From Eggerthellaceae bacterium (GTDB taxonomy: Bacteria > Actinomycetota > Coriobacteriia > Coriobacteriales > Eggerthellaceae), in contig WRIR01000020.1 of assembly GCA_009782605.1 (NCBI GenBank), positions 1-41,337 on the forward strand: a stretch of DNA of 41,337 nucleotides, written 5' to 3'. Below are positions 1-8,096 of this stretch, piece by piece. A program made the position numbers and the translations under genes. How positions within the stretch are numbered: the stretch's first letter is position 1; every line of letters starts with the position of its first letter. The notes under the pieces are model-generated. The model saw nothing but the letters and a program-made list of their open reading frames with translations. It was not told where the DNA came from and did no database searches.

Positions 1-122
1 GGAGACGATGAGATGATTGCCACCAAAGAGCTGTTCGCCGCCGCGCTGCCCATCGACGAGAACTGGCATATCAAGGACGTGGAGTTCGAGGAGTCTGGCG
101 AGGGCGAAAAGCCCGAGCTTCA
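1..122 (+). mobile_element. 5' remnant of an ISL3-like transposase gene
   Basis: A GGAG box at 1-4 precedes ATG at 13, and the frame reads MIATKELFAAALPIDENW then a Val-Glu-Phe-rich stretch, like the N-terminus of ISL3-family transposases (LFAAAL...W.IKDVEFE). The frame meets TAA at 139-141 after only 42 residues. Transposase likeness ends near 'PELHL', and from about 123 another frame takes over that reads as a HipA-like kinase. The rest of the transposase, including its catalytic core, is absent. I infer a deletion or recombination scar. Family assignment rests on a short stretch and is tentative. Confidence 0.5.
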
Positions 123-500
123 TTTGCGTTTGATTACTTAATTATGAACGAGGATAGGCACTATCGTAATTTTGGGGCTATTAGGGACGTAAACACTCTT
201 AAGTTTGTCGGAGCTGCTCCAATATTCGATAGCGGGGCAAGCCTTTGGTATGAAAATCCAGACCATAGAATTTCTTCGACTCCAACCTTCAAAACAAAGC
301 CTTTTTATGAACAGCCTTCAAAACAGCTAGAACTGGTGTCGTCCTTTGACGCCTTTGACTTTGAAAAGCTCATAGGGGTAGAGCAGGCCTTTGATGCGGC
401 CTTGGCCAAATCCCCCCGCATAACCGACGAGAGAAGGGAAATCCTCTGCTCCAGCTTCGCTGCGAGGCTGAAAGATTTTGAAAGAACGGTAGAACCTTAA
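123..500 (+). pseudogene. C-terminal fragment of a HipA-like kinase
   Basis: From 123 the frame reads FAFDYLIMNEDRHYRNFG, the N-x-DRH-x-x-NFG catalytic signature of HipA-family kinases (the toxin half of HipAB type II toxin-antitoxin modules). It is followed by APIFDSGASLW, another conserved block. The N-terminal lobe and ATP-binding region are missing, because the frame is replaced upstream by a transposase remnant. The first in-frame ATG (144) lies inside the catalytic motif, so it is not a natural start. The stretch is clearly AT-richer than the 60-65% GC genes that follow, which suggests recent transfer. No antitoxin (HipB) gene is visible. It is almost certainly inactive. Confidence 0.7.
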
Positions 501-668
501 TCCCGCACTAGTTTTAGCCCTAGTTTTAGTACATACAAATAACCCCAGAATCAACCTTTAAAAGCTCAGACAATGTCCCTTCAAAGGACTGTTTTGCACC
601 CGAATGGAGGCCGCTGGAAAAATTGGGGAGGATGGTGTAATATTCTTGGTTGAGAAGAAAGGTGCTGT

Positions 669-1670
669 ATGAGAGACAAGCATGGCCGGGTTATCGACTA
701 CCTTCGCATATCGCTGACGGACCGCTGCAACCTGCGGTGCATATACTGCATGCCCGCAGAAGGCGTCGGCCAGATGTCCCACGACGACATCCTGCGCATC
801 GAAGAAATTGAGAGGCTTGTCGCTGTGGCCGCGCGCATGGGCATCACGCGCATCCGCCTGACCGGGGGGGAGCCGCTTGTGCGCAAGGGCGTCGCCAGCC
901 TCGTGCGCAACCTTGTGGACACCCCGGGCATTGAGAGCGTCGCAATGACGACGAACGGTGTCTTGCTGCCCCGGTTTGCCGACGAGCTGACGGCGGCGGG
1001 GCTTTCCCGCGTGAACATATCGCTTGACACGCTTGACGTCGACCAGTTCCGGCAGGTCACCCGCAATGGGGACCTGAAAGACGCGCTCAAGGGCATCGAG
1101 GTGGCGCTCCGCGTCGGGTTCAAGCCCGTGAAGATCAACGCGGTCACGGTGCGGAGCCTCAACCAGGACTTCTTGGCATACGCGAAGCTGTCCATCGACC
1201 GTCCGCTCCACGTCCGCTTCATCGAGTACATGCCGGTCGGCGAAAGCTCGGGCATCGACGGGTCGGGCTGGGGTAAGGAAGACGTGATTTCCAGCGAAGA
1301 GGTCCTCGGGATCATCAACGAGCAGGCGCGTTCCGAAGGCAGGGGCGCACTGGTTCCGGTCGACAGCACAAAGCCGGAAGGCTGGGGCCCCGCCCGCTAC
1401 TTCACGTTCGAGGGCGCACAAGGCACTGTGGGCTTCATCTCGCCGCTCTCGCGCCATTTCTGCGCCGAATGCAACCGCTTGCGGCTGACCGCCGACGGCA
1501 AGCTGCGCGCCTGCCTCTTCTCAGACGAGGAGTTCGACGTGCGCGAGGCCCTGCGCTCGGGAAGCGACGAGGCGATCCACGACATCCTCGAACAGGTGCT
1601 CTGGGCGAAGCCCGACGAGCACCACGACAAGGTGGGCACCGAGCGCGGCATGAGCCAGATCGGGGGATAG
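669..1670 (+). CDS. moaA: GTP 3',8-cyclase MoaA
   Basis: Radical-SAM enzyme that converts GTP to 3',8-cyclo-GTP, the first step of molybdopterin synthesis, together with MoaC. The N-terminal cluster motif is CNLRCIYC (C-x3-C-x2-C, residues about 19-26) within the typical DYLRISLTDRCNLRC start. The C-terminal second cluster is visible as FCAECNRLRL plus a further Cys (LRACLF), and the protein ends in the conserved Gly-Gly. At 333 residues it is full length. The ATG at 669 is preceded by GAAGAAAGG and gives the expected N-terminus. A loose -10 (TAATAT, 638-643) lies upstream. moaC follows after 153 bp, so the two are probably co-transcribed. Their product is needed by the molybdopterin oxidoreductase at 26060-28789. 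Confidence 0.96.
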   Translation: MRDKHGRVIDYLRISLTDRCNLRCIYCMPAEGVGQMSHDDILRIEEIERLVAVAARMGITRIRLTGGEPLVRKGVASLVRNLVDTPGIESVAMTTNGVLLPRFADELTAAGLSRVNISLDTLDVDQFRQVTRNGDLKDALKGIEVALRVGFKPVKINAVTVRSLNQDFLAYAKLSIDRPLHVRFIEYMPVGESSGIDGSGWGKEDVISSEEVLGIINEQARSEGRGALVPVDSTKPEGWGPARYFTFEGAQGTVGFISPLSRHFCAECNRLRLTADGKLRACLFSDEEFDVREALRSGSDEAIHDILEQVLWAKPDEHHDKVGTERGMSQIGG

Positions 1671-1823
1671 GCCAAGGGCTTGCCACCGGCCGACTGGCGG
1701 CGCATCGCGGTTACCAGATGGGCGTCGGCGCAGCGCGAAGCGGGCGGCGGCGCATCGGAAGGCGAGGCGCAGCGCAAAGCCCCCGATGCCGTAGAAGGAA
1801 GAGCGGAAGGAAGAGGAAGAGCC

Positions 1824-2324
1824 ATGAGCAACGAAGAACTGACCCACGTGAACAACAAGGGCGAAGTCCGCATGGTGGACGTCATGCCCAAGCCCGACAC
1901 CGAGCGTACTGCCATCGCCGAAGGGTTCATTGCCATGGCGCCGGCGACCTTGGCCCTGATCAGCGAAGGGAAGGCAGCCAAGGGCGACGTCCTCGCCTGT
2001 GCCCGCGTTGCGGGGGTCATGGCGGCGAAGCAGACGGCAACGCTCATCCCGATGTGCCATCCTTTGAATATCACCAAGGTGCAGGTGGACTGCATGCCCG
2101 TCGGGGCGGGGGAGCGCCCAGACGGCCGTGTAGGCATCCACATCATGACGACCTGCGGCGTCACGGGGAAGACCGGCATCGAGATGGAAGCGCTCACCGC
2201 GGCAAGCGTCGCCTGCCTCACCGTCTATGACATGTGCAAGGCGGTCGACCGCGGCATGGAGATCATGGATGTGCGCCTTGTTCGCAAAGAAGGCGGCAAG
2301 TCCGGCCTCTGGCAGCGCGTGTGA
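1824..2324 (+). CDS. moaC: Cyclic pyranopterin monophosphate synthase MoaC
   Basis: Converts 3',8-cyclo-GTP to cyclic pyranopterin monophosphate, completing the MoaA/MoaC step of molybdenum-cofactor synthesis in the cytoplasm. Family blocks are clear: VRMVDV near the N-terminus, LIPMCHPL (the conserved Cys-His loop), and YDMCKAVDRGM with the catalytic Asp and Lys. I place the start at 1824 because it has an upstream AGAGGAAGAG purine stretch and gives a 166-residue protein, close to the usual 160. The open frame continues upstream to 1680 but encodes only low-complexity Ala/Arg/Gly sequence. No moaB, moaD, moaE, mogA or moeA is in the window. Confidence 0.95.
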   Translation: MSNEELTHVNNKGEVRMVDVMPKPDTERTAIAEGFIAMAPATLALISEGKAAKGDVLACARVAGVMAAKQTATLIPMCHPLNITKVQVDCMPVGAGERPDGRVGIHIMTTCGVTGKTGIEMEALTAASVACLTVYDMCKAVDRGMEIMDVRLVRKEGGKSGLWQRV

Positions 2325-2347
2325 CCGGCCGGGCCCTTCCCGTCGGC

Positions 2348-2495
2348 TCCCTGCGCCGGCGGGCGCGTGGCATCGGGACGATTGCGGGAACAATCGAGTT
2401 CAGCCGGCCCCCTGCGCCGGCCCCCTGCGTCGGCGGGCGCGCGTGAGCAGCAGCCAGCAAGCGGCCCGCAGCTGGCCCGCAGCCGGCCCGCAGTC
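2348..2495. repeat. GC-rich short repeats between moaC and natB
   Basis: The 183-bp gap between the convergent moaC and exporter genes holds simple repeats. The block CCCTGCGCCGGCGGGCGCG around 2349 recurs with one change and a small insertion at 2423-2445, with a partial copy at 2409. An 11-bp unit starting GGCCCGCAG then occurs three times in tandem (2463-2495). I see no clear hairpin with a T-run, so no terminator is called here. Confidence 0.6.
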
Positions 2496-2507
2496 ACCAA
2501 ACAGCAG

Positions 2508-3740
2508 TCATCGGGCGAACATAATACGCTCGTTGTTGAACATCCTCGTCAAGAAGAAGACGCACAGGCCCGTGGCCAGCACGTTCACACAGACGGTAAT
2601 GAGCACCTGCCAGGACTCGATGTTGAAGGAGAAAATCCCGTTGAGGCATTGCGTGGAGTTGTAGGCGGGGATGAGGTAGACCCACCAGTCGCTCTGCCCG
2701 CCGGGGAAGATAAGCCCTGAGAGGGACACGAATATCACGAGGATCATCAGCGGCATCGTAAGGGTCGAGGCCTCCTTGACGGTCTTGGCGAAGGCGCTGA
2801 CGATGGATATGACTCCGACGAACAGGAGCACCGTCGCGACGATCACGACGAACAAGAGCGCATACTCGCCGAACCCATAGCCGAAGCTGAGGCCTTCCCC
2901 GCTCACCCCCATCATCTCGGTGGTAAGCAGTTTTGGAAGCGACAGCATGATGCCGAGAAAGCTCGAAGTGCCGCTCGCCAGCGCAACGACGCTGATGCTC
3001 ACGATCTTGCCGAATGCCAGCTCCCAGCGCTTGAGCGGGGTGACGAGCAGGGTCGCGATGGTGCCGCGCTCCTTCTCGCCCGCGATGGACTCGGTGGCAA
3101 TCCCCATGCCGCCCGAGAACAGAAGAAGCAGGATAAGCATCGGCAAGACGGATGAGAGATACATTGTGGCGGGATTGTCGCTCCCTGCCGCAAGGTTGAA
3201 CTCCTCGTCGGCGGCATTCACGCTGAAAAGCGGGAGGGCCGCATTCTTGTAGGCATCGAGCAGCGCTGCCGTTATCTCAAAGGCGGCGTAGGACTCTATG
3301 TTGCCCGCGTTGAAGAACACCTGGACGTCGGGGATGGTGCCGCCCGGACTGCCCGGGCCGCCCGGGCCGCCCGGGCTTCCCGAAAGGGCGGCGCTTATGC
3401 TCGCCTCGAAGTCGGCGGGGAACACCACGAGCAGGTCGGAGCTGCCCTCGGCGATGTCCGCCTTGATGCCTGCGACCTCCCCGGCGCCCGCTTCACTAAA
3501 GGCAAGCCCCGCAGGCTCGCTCAAGGCCTCGAAGGACGCGGGCAGGTTCACCGCATAGGCCTGTGCCCGGTAGTCCTCGTCGACTTGGTAGAGCCTGCCC
3601 AAGGCCTCGCCCATGATGGAGTACATGACGAAAATGAGGATGCCCGGCAAGAGGACGACGGTCAAGACCATGCGGCGGTCGGTGAAGACCCGCTTGAGCT
3701 CTTTTGCGACGACCGAGAAAAACCCGCTGCGTGAAGCCAT
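2508..3740 (-). CDS. ABC transporter permease, NatB type
   Basis: Membrane half of an ABC-2 type exporter resembling NatB, the sodium-efflux permease. The 410-residue protein has one N-terminal membrane segment (VVLLPGILIFVMYSIMG), a large extracytoplasmic domain to about residue 215, then several segments (YLSSVLPMLILLLLFSGGMG, YALLFVVIVATVLLFVG, LMILVIFVSLSGLIFPGG, LITVCVNVLATGLCVFFL). The block AGEKERGTIATLLVTP before the fifth of these is typical of ABC2 permeases. It begins 2 bp after the ATPase gene ends, so they are one transcript. The outer domain carries a collagen-like Gly-Pro run near residues 120-133 that looks like a spacer. The substrate is not established by sequence; sodium or a small molecule is possible. 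Confidence 0.85.
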   Translation of the reverse strand: MASRSGFFSVVAKELKRVFTDRRMVLTVVLLPGILIFVMYSIMGEALGRLYQVDEDYRAQAYAVNLPASFEALSEPAGLAFSEAGAGEVAGIKADIAEGSSDLLVVFPADFEASISAALSGSPGGPGGPGSPGGTIPDVQVFFNAGNIESYAAFEITAALLDAYKNAALPLFSVNAADEEFNLAAGSDNPATMYLSSVLPMLILLLLFSGGMGIATESIAGEKERGTIATLLVTPLKRWELAFGKIVSISVVALASGTSSFLGIMLSLPKLLTTEMMGVSGEGLSFGYGFGEYALLFVVIVATVLLFVGVISIVSAFAKTVKEASTLTMPLMILVIFVSLSGLIFPGGQSDWWVYLIPAYNSTQCLNGIFSFNIESWQVLITVCVNVLATGLCVFFLTRMFNNERIMFAR

Positions 3741-3742
3741 GG

Positions 3743-4531
3743 TCAGGCCACCTCCCCTGATTCTTGGACATAGAGCTCGAAGAAGCGGTCTTCGAGGCTC
3801 GACCCCGCGCAGACCCCGTCGAGTCTGCCGTCCGCGACCATGCGCCCGTCGATGATGATGCCCACGCGGTCGCAGAGCTTCTCAACGAGCGAGAATATGT
3901 GCGTCGAGAGGATGATGGTCTTCCCGGCGCCGCGCAGCTCTTGCAGGTAGTCGGTAACCACCTTGGCGGTGATGACATCGAGGCCGTTCGTAGGCTCGTC
4001 GAAGATGATGATGTCGGGGTCATGCACGACAGCGATGACAAGCGAGGTCTTCTGCTTCATGCCGGTCGAAAGCTCGCCGACCTTGACCTCGGCGAACTCG
4101 TTGATGCCGAAGCGCTTGAAAAGGACGTCCTTCCGCGCAGCCGCGACGCTGGGGTCGACGCCTTGGAGCGTGGAGAAGAAGTCGAACAGGTAGTTCGGGG
4201 TGAAGAAGTCCTCAAGTTTGAGCTCGCTGGTCAGAAACCCTATGGTCGCGCGCACGGCCTCCGGCTCCTGCACGACGCTCTTCCCGGCGAGCAGGGCATC
4301 GCCCGCGTCGGGCCTGATGAGGGTCGCAAGCAAACGGAGCGTCGTCGTCTTCCCGGCGCCGTTGGGGCCGAGCAGCCCGTATATCTCGCCCGCATAGGCC
4401 TCGAAGCTCAGGTCGTCGACGGCGACGCGCACGCGCTCGCGGGTGCGCTCGATGCGCTGCTGCTTCGCTCCGAGCTTGAAGGTCTTGCTCAGCCCCTGTG
4501 CCCGGATGAGGGCTTTCCGCGGCTCGCTCAT
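3743..4531 (-). CDS. ABC transporter ATP-binding protein, NatA type
   Basis: ATPase of the exporter encoded with the downstream permease. It shows Walker A GPNGAGKTT, the signature-type LSTGMKQK, Walker B IIIFDEPTNGLD and the switch His in ILSTHIF. The order and spacing fit the NatA/CcmA class of ABC-2 exporters. I choose the ATG at 4531 (MSEPRKALIRAQGLSKTFKL), which has GGAG 11-14 bp upstream and gives 262 residues. The open frame runs further upstream to 4657, but that part is Arg/Ser-rich and lies in the divergent promoter region shared with yebC. An insertion around KQQRIERTRERVRVAV between the first strand and the usual DLSFE block is typical of this subfamily. Confidence 0.88.
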   Translation of the reverse strand: MSEPRKALIRAQGLSKTFKLGAKQQRIERTRERVRVAVDDLSFEAYAGEIYGLLGPNGAGKTTTLRLLATLIRPDAGDALLAGKSVVQEPEAVRATIGFLTSELKLEDFFTPNYLFDFFSTLQGVDPSVAAARKDVLFKRFGINEFAEVKVGELSTGMKQKTSLVIAVVHDPDIIIFDEPTNGLDVITAKVVTDYLQELRGAGKTIILSTHIFSLVEKLCDRVGIIIDGRMVADGRLDGVCAGSSLEDRFFELYVQESGEVA

Positions 4532-4768
4532 AGGTATCCCGCTCCTTATCCGCTCTCGGTCGTGCAGGCGCTGCCTGCCCCGCCTTCCGCTCCGCTGTGC
4601 TTTCCGCTCCACTGTAGCAGAAGAAGGGGAGGAAGGCGGGGAGAGCGCGGGAAGCACGAGGTTTCCCCTTATAGCGCGCAGGGCAATGCCGCCCTGTCCG
4701 CCCCATGGGGGCAGCCGGGCACCGGCAAAATCAGGCGCGGGGATGCCGCTTGAGCCCTTTCGGTGTGC

Positions 4769-4774
4769 TACAAT
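4769..4774 (+). promoter_or_regulatory. Likely -10 of the yebC promoter
   Basis: TACAAT lies 34 bp before the yebC start, in the divergent gap with the exporter genes. The TTGAGC at 4750-4755 is only 13 bp away, so the -35 is not convincing. Confidence 0.35.
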
Positions 4775-4807
4775 ACCTGCCGGAACGAAAAGATGAAAGG
4801 GTACTCT

Positions 4808-5566
4808 ATGTCAGGGCATTCAAAATGGGCAACGACCAAGCACCGCAAGGCGGCTCAGGACGCGAAGCGCTCAGCGCTCTTCTCGAAGCTGTCGCGCAAC
4901 ATCACCGTGGCGGCGAAGGAGGGCGGCGACCCGAACCCGGAGAACAACGCGGCACTTGCCGCCGCGGTCGAGAAGGCGAAAAGCTACTCGCTTCCCAAAG
5001 ACAAGATCAAGACGGCAATCGACAAGGCCTTCGGGAGCGGCAAGGACGCTGCCAACTACGAGACCGTCATCTATGAGGGCTACGGGCCTGCCGGGGTCGC
5101 CGTGTACTGCGAGGCCCTGACCGACAACCGCAACCGCACCGCGGCCGACGTGCGCTCCGCGTTCTCCCATTCCGGGGGGAACCTCGGCACCTCGGGCTCG
5201 GTCGCCTTCCAGTTCGAGCGCAAGGGCCAGATCATCATCGAGAAGACGGTCTGCGCCGACGAAGACGAGCTCATGTTGGCCGTGGCCGAGGCCGGGGGCG
5301 ACGACTACGAGGACGCGGACGAGGAATGGATCGTCTACACGGCATACGCCGACCTCATGGCGGTGAAGAAGGCCCTTGACGAGGCGGGGGTCGAAACGAA
5401 GGGCGCGGAGCTGATCATGGTCCCGACGACGCCGACTCAGGTGGGTGTCTCCGACGCAAAGAAGGTCATGCGGCTTATCGACAAGCTTGAAGAGCTTGAG
5501 GACCTGCAAAACGTCTACCACGCCATGGACGTGACCGACGAGATCGCCGCCGCCCTCGATGTGTAA
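4808..5566 (+). CDS. yebC: YebC/PmpR family DNA-binding regulator or translation factor
   Basis: Member of the YebC family of about 240-250 residues; this one has 252. The start MSGHSKWATTKHRKAAQDAKR is the family's hallmark N-terminus, followed by the SxxLPKDxIxxAI and GYGPxGVA blocks. Family members have been described as transcription regulators and, more recently, as factors that relieve ribosome stalling at proline-rich sequence; sequence alone does not say which applies. I use the ATG at 4808, preceded by GAAAGG. The stop overlaps the start of the next gene (ATG at 5559), so translation is probably coupled. Confidence 0.93.
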   Translation: MSGHSKWATTKHRKAAQDAKRSALFSKLSRNITVAAKEGGDPNPENNAALAAAVEKAKSYSLPKDKIKTAIDKAFGSGKDAANYETVIYEGYGPAGVAVYCEALTDNRNRTAADVRSAFSHSGGNLGTSGSVAFQFERKGQIIIEKTVCADEDELMLAVAEAGGDDYEDADEEWIVYTAYADLMAVKKALDEAGVETKGAELIMVPTTPTQVGVSDAKKVMRLIDKLEELEDLQNVYHAMDVTDEIAAALDV

Positions 5567-6185
5567 GGCCCTCGCCGCCGACGAGCATACCGCGCCGGCC
5601 CTTGCCGCCCTCCTCGCGGGCGAGCCGGTCATCTTCCCGACCGACACGGTCTATGGGATCGGGGTTGCCGTTGGCAAGGCGCCCACCCCGGAAGTCCTTT
5701 GCGACCTCAAGGGGCGCGACCACGGCAAGCCCATCGCCTGGCTCGTCGGCTGCCCCGACGATCTGGCCCGCTACGCCAAGCGCGTGCCGCCCTTCGCTCC
5801 CGCTCTGGCGCAGGCCTTCTGGCCGGGCCCGGTGACGCTCGTGGTGGAGGCGGCCCCCAGCGTCCCTGTCGCCTACCGGGCGCCCGACCGCTCTATAGCG
5901 CTGCGCATGCCGGACAACGAGACCGCACGGGGGCTCATCCGGCAGCTGGGGGCCCCGATCGCCGCCACTTCGGCAAACAGCGCCGGACAGGCGCCGCCGA
6001 GGGCCTTCGACGAGATAGACGAAGCGCTTCTCGGGAAAGTGCCCGTTGCCCTGCGGGACGATGCCGAGAAGAGCGGCGTCGCGTCGACCGTGGTCGACTG
6101 CAGGGGCGAGGCCCCGGTCGTCCTCCGTGAGGGGGGCGTCTCAGCGGCCGACATCGGCCAGGCTGTGTCGAAAGGACTCCCATGA
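5559..6185 (+). CDS. tsaC: L-threonylcarbamoyladenylate synthase (TsaC/Sua5/YrdC family)
   Basis: Makes threonylcarbamoyl-AMP from threonine, bicarbonate and ATP for the t6A37 modification of ANN-decoding tRNAs. The YrdC fold is clear: VIFPTDTVYGIG at the start and LKGRDHGKPIAWLV (K-x-R...KP substrate-binding motif), then FWPGPVT and the SANxSG-like ATSANSAG block. It has 208 residues, so it is the short TsaC type without the Sua5 C-terminal domain. It overlaps yebC by 8 bp and its own stop overlaps rpiB by 4 bp, so the three genes form a tightly coupled run. Confidence 0.92.
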   Translation: MCKALAADEHTAPALAALLAGEPVIFPTDTVYGIGVAVGKAPTPEVLCDLKGRDHGKPIAWLVGCPDDLARYAKRVPPFAPALAQAFWPGPVTLVVEAAPSVPVAYRAPDRSIALRMPDNETARGLIRQLGAPIAATSANSAGQAPPRAFDEIDEALLGKVPVALRDDAEKSGVASTVVDCRGEAPVVLREGGVSAADIGQAVSKGLP

Positions 6186-6646
6186 GGATATCAATCGCTT
6201 CTGACCACGGCGGCTTCGAGCAGAAAGAGCAGCTGAAGGCCTTCCTTGCCCGTGAGGGCCACGAGGTCTGCGACCGGGGGCCGGCCAGCGAAGGGCCTGT
6301 CGACTACCCGGACTTTGCCGCGCTCGTGGCCCGCGACGTGGCCCAGGAAAGCGCCGAGCGGGGGGTGCTGGTCTGCGGCACCGGCATCGGCATGGCGATA
6401 GCGGCCAACAAGGTCGCGGGTGCCCGCGCGGCAAGCGTTGCGACCCCCGAGTTCGCCGGGCTGTGCCGCGAGCACAACGACGCGAACATCCTCTGCCTTT
6501 CGGGGCGATTTGTCGATTTGGCGGCCAACGAGGCCATTCTTGGTGTATTCTTACATACTGAGTTTAGTGGTGGGCGCCATGCGAGGCGGGTGCAAAAGAT
6601 CGCTGCCCTCGAAAGCGCCGAGCAGGCAAAGCCATCAGGTGAGTAA
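6182..6646 (+). CDS. rpiB: Ribose-5-phosphate isomerase B (RpiB/LacA family)
   Basis: Interconverts ribose 5-phosphate and ribulose 5-phosphate in the pentose phosphate pathway. The protein of 154 residues begins MRISIASDHGGFEQK, and carries the VLVCGTGIGMAIAANK loop with the catalytic Cys, REHNDANILCLSGR, and the closing FSGGRHARRV block. These are all family signatures. An ATGA overlap joins it to tsaC. LacAB-type sugar isomerases share the fold, but the lone gene and motif set favour RpiB. Confidence 0.94.
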   Translation: MRISIASDHGGFEQKEQLKAFLAREGHEVCDRGPASEGPVDYPDFAALVARDVAQESAERGVLVCGTGIGMAIAANKVAGARAASVATPEFAGLCREHNDANILCLSGRFVDLAANEAILGVFLHTEFSGGRHARRVQKIAALESAEQAKPSGE

Positions 6647-6763
6647 ACACAGGGAAAACGCAACCAAAACCGGGTTGACCAGGATGTGAAAGGATCCCGC
6701 GAAGGGTATGAGCAGGACTGCGTCAAGCAAGGAAAGCTACGCATGAAAGGCAAGGAGATGAAA

Positions 6764-7372
6764 ATGAGAAACACCAAGACACAGGCAGTACAAAGGATCG
6801 TTCTGGCAGGCATGGTCGCCCTTGTAGCGGCTTTGTCGCTGGTGCTCGTCTCGTGCGGCCCGATAGCGGAAGAGGCTATCCGCATGGCTATCACGGAAGA
6901 GCTTGACGGGATCAAGGCCGGGACGGACGAGGACTTCAACGCAATGGTCGACAGCTTTATGCGCAACGACGAGCTTGACCAGGTGGGCATCGGAAGGGAA
7001 GAGTTCTACGCGGTATGGATGAACGGGTTTGACTATGCCATTGACGACATCGCGGTAGAGGGGGACAAGGCGACCGCGAGCGTCACTATCACGCACCGGT
7101 CGATTGACGAGGCGACAGAGATCTATACAGCCAGCGTCATGGACTACATGGAAGAGAACCTTGACATGCTGACCGACATGACAGAGGAGGCCCTCGATGA
7201 ATACCTGGAATCGGACGAGTTCATGGTAATACTCAAGGGGTTTTTCATGGACGCCCTGAGGGAAACGCCTATGAGCTCGGCGAGCTATACGCTCGAATAT
7301 ACGATGAACGGCAGGGTGTGGGATCCGTCAACCTCGTCGGCAACCAAGATGTTCAACACCATCTTCAGCTAG
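6764..7372 (+). CDS. Predicted lipoprotein, paralogue of the next gene
   Basis: Secreted lipoprotein of unknown function. The signal peptide RIVLAGMVALVAALSLVLVSC ends in a lipobox with the acylated Cys at about residue 31 of this start. The mature part is acidic and mostly helical by eye; it shows EELDGIKAGTDEDFNAMVD, a GREEFYAVWMNGFDYAIDDI block and a THRSIDEAT block that all recur in the downstream gene. I choose ATG 6764 because AAGGAG at 6752-6757 sits 6 bp before it; ATG 6743 is an alternative. This resembles the helical-plus-DUF4878/DUF5105-like lipoproteins common in actinobacteria, but I cannot assign a role. Confidence 0.8.
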   Translation: MRNTKTQAVQRIVLAGMVALVAALSLVLVSCGPIAEEAIRMAITEELDGIKAGTDEDFNAMVDSFMRNDELDQVGIGREEFYAVWMNGFDYAIDDIAVEGDKATASVTITHRSIDEATEIYTASVMDYMEENLDMLTDMTEEALDEYLESDEFMVILKGFFMDALRETPMSSASYTLEYTMNGRVWDPSTSSATKMFNTIFS

Positions 7373-7399
7373 CAGCCAAGGCGGAATGGAGGAACTGTG

Positions 7400-8053
7400 A
7401 TGTTGGAAGCCCTGCGAACAAAAACAGTGCGTGCGGCCGCCCTGGCAGGCATGCTTGCCCTTGGGGTGGCCTTGTCGCTGATGGCGGCATCGTGCGGGTC
7501 GACGCCCCAGGCAAAAGGCCCGTCGCCTGAGGAGCTGAGGCAGATAGACGAGGAAATCATCCGTTCCTCAATAGTCGAGCTCTTTGACAAGGTCAAAGAC
7601 GGCACGCGCAAGGACCTCAATGCGGAGGTTGATATCTTCTTGCGCGTTACCCAGCTTGACAAGGCCGGCGTCGAAAGGGAAGAGTTCTATCGGGTGTGGC
7701 TGGGCGATTTTGACTACACCATCGATGGCCTTGTCGTAGAGGAGGACAGCGCGGTTGCGCGGGTCTCCATGGTGCACCGGTCGCTCGACGAGGCGACGGA
7801 TACGCTCGCAGAGGTCGGGGAGGCGTATTGGGAGGCACACCCCGAGAAAGCTGCCGAGACAGCCGAAATGACCGAAGAAGAGATTATGGCTCTGCCTGAG
7901 ATCCGGGAAAAGTACCGGGAGCTTTTTATGGACACCCTCACGAACACCCCTGCGAGAGACCTGAGCCTTGAGCTCCATTTCACAAAAGATGACAGATGGT
8001 GGAGCATGACGCCCGAGTCCGCATCCGAGCTGTTTGACATCTTATACGACTAA
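7400..8053 (+). CDS. Predicted lipoprotein, paralogue of the preceding gene
   Basis: Second member of a tandem lipoprotein pair, 217 residues. The signal peptide ends ALSLMAASC, a lipobox. The mature part repeats the blocks of its neighbour: [39 protein letters not shown] and a C-terminal [11 protein letters not shown] (neighbour: SATKMFNTIF). The gap between the genes is 27 bp. The start ATG 7400 has GGAGG 7 bp upstream; a GTG at 7397 is less well spaced. glyA follows 43 bp downstream. Function unknown; an envelope role such as a binding or inhibitory protein is only a guess. Confidence 0.8.
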   Translation: MLEALRTKTVRAAALAGMLALGVALSLMAASCGSTPQAKGPSPEELRQIDEEIIRSSIVELFDKVKDGTRKDLNAEVDIFLRVTQLDKAGVEREEFYRVWLGDFDYTIDGLVVEEDSAVARVSMVHRSLDEATDTLAEVGEAYWEAHPEKAAETAEMTEEEIMALPEIREKYRELFMDTLTNTPARDLSLELHFTKDDRWWSMTPESASELFDILYD

Positions 8054-8096
8054 TGGCCGATACTCTCTGAAAGAAGCCCGAAAGGACCAAGCCGCT

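Noticed and set aside
508-529. CTAGTTTTAG direct repeat after the HipA fragment
   Set aside because: Only two 10-bp copies in AT-rich sequence; too little to support a site.
1680-1823. Upstream extension of the moaC frame
   Set aside because: It codes an Ala/Arg/Gly-rich leader unlike MoaC; ATG 1824 gives the usual N-terminus.
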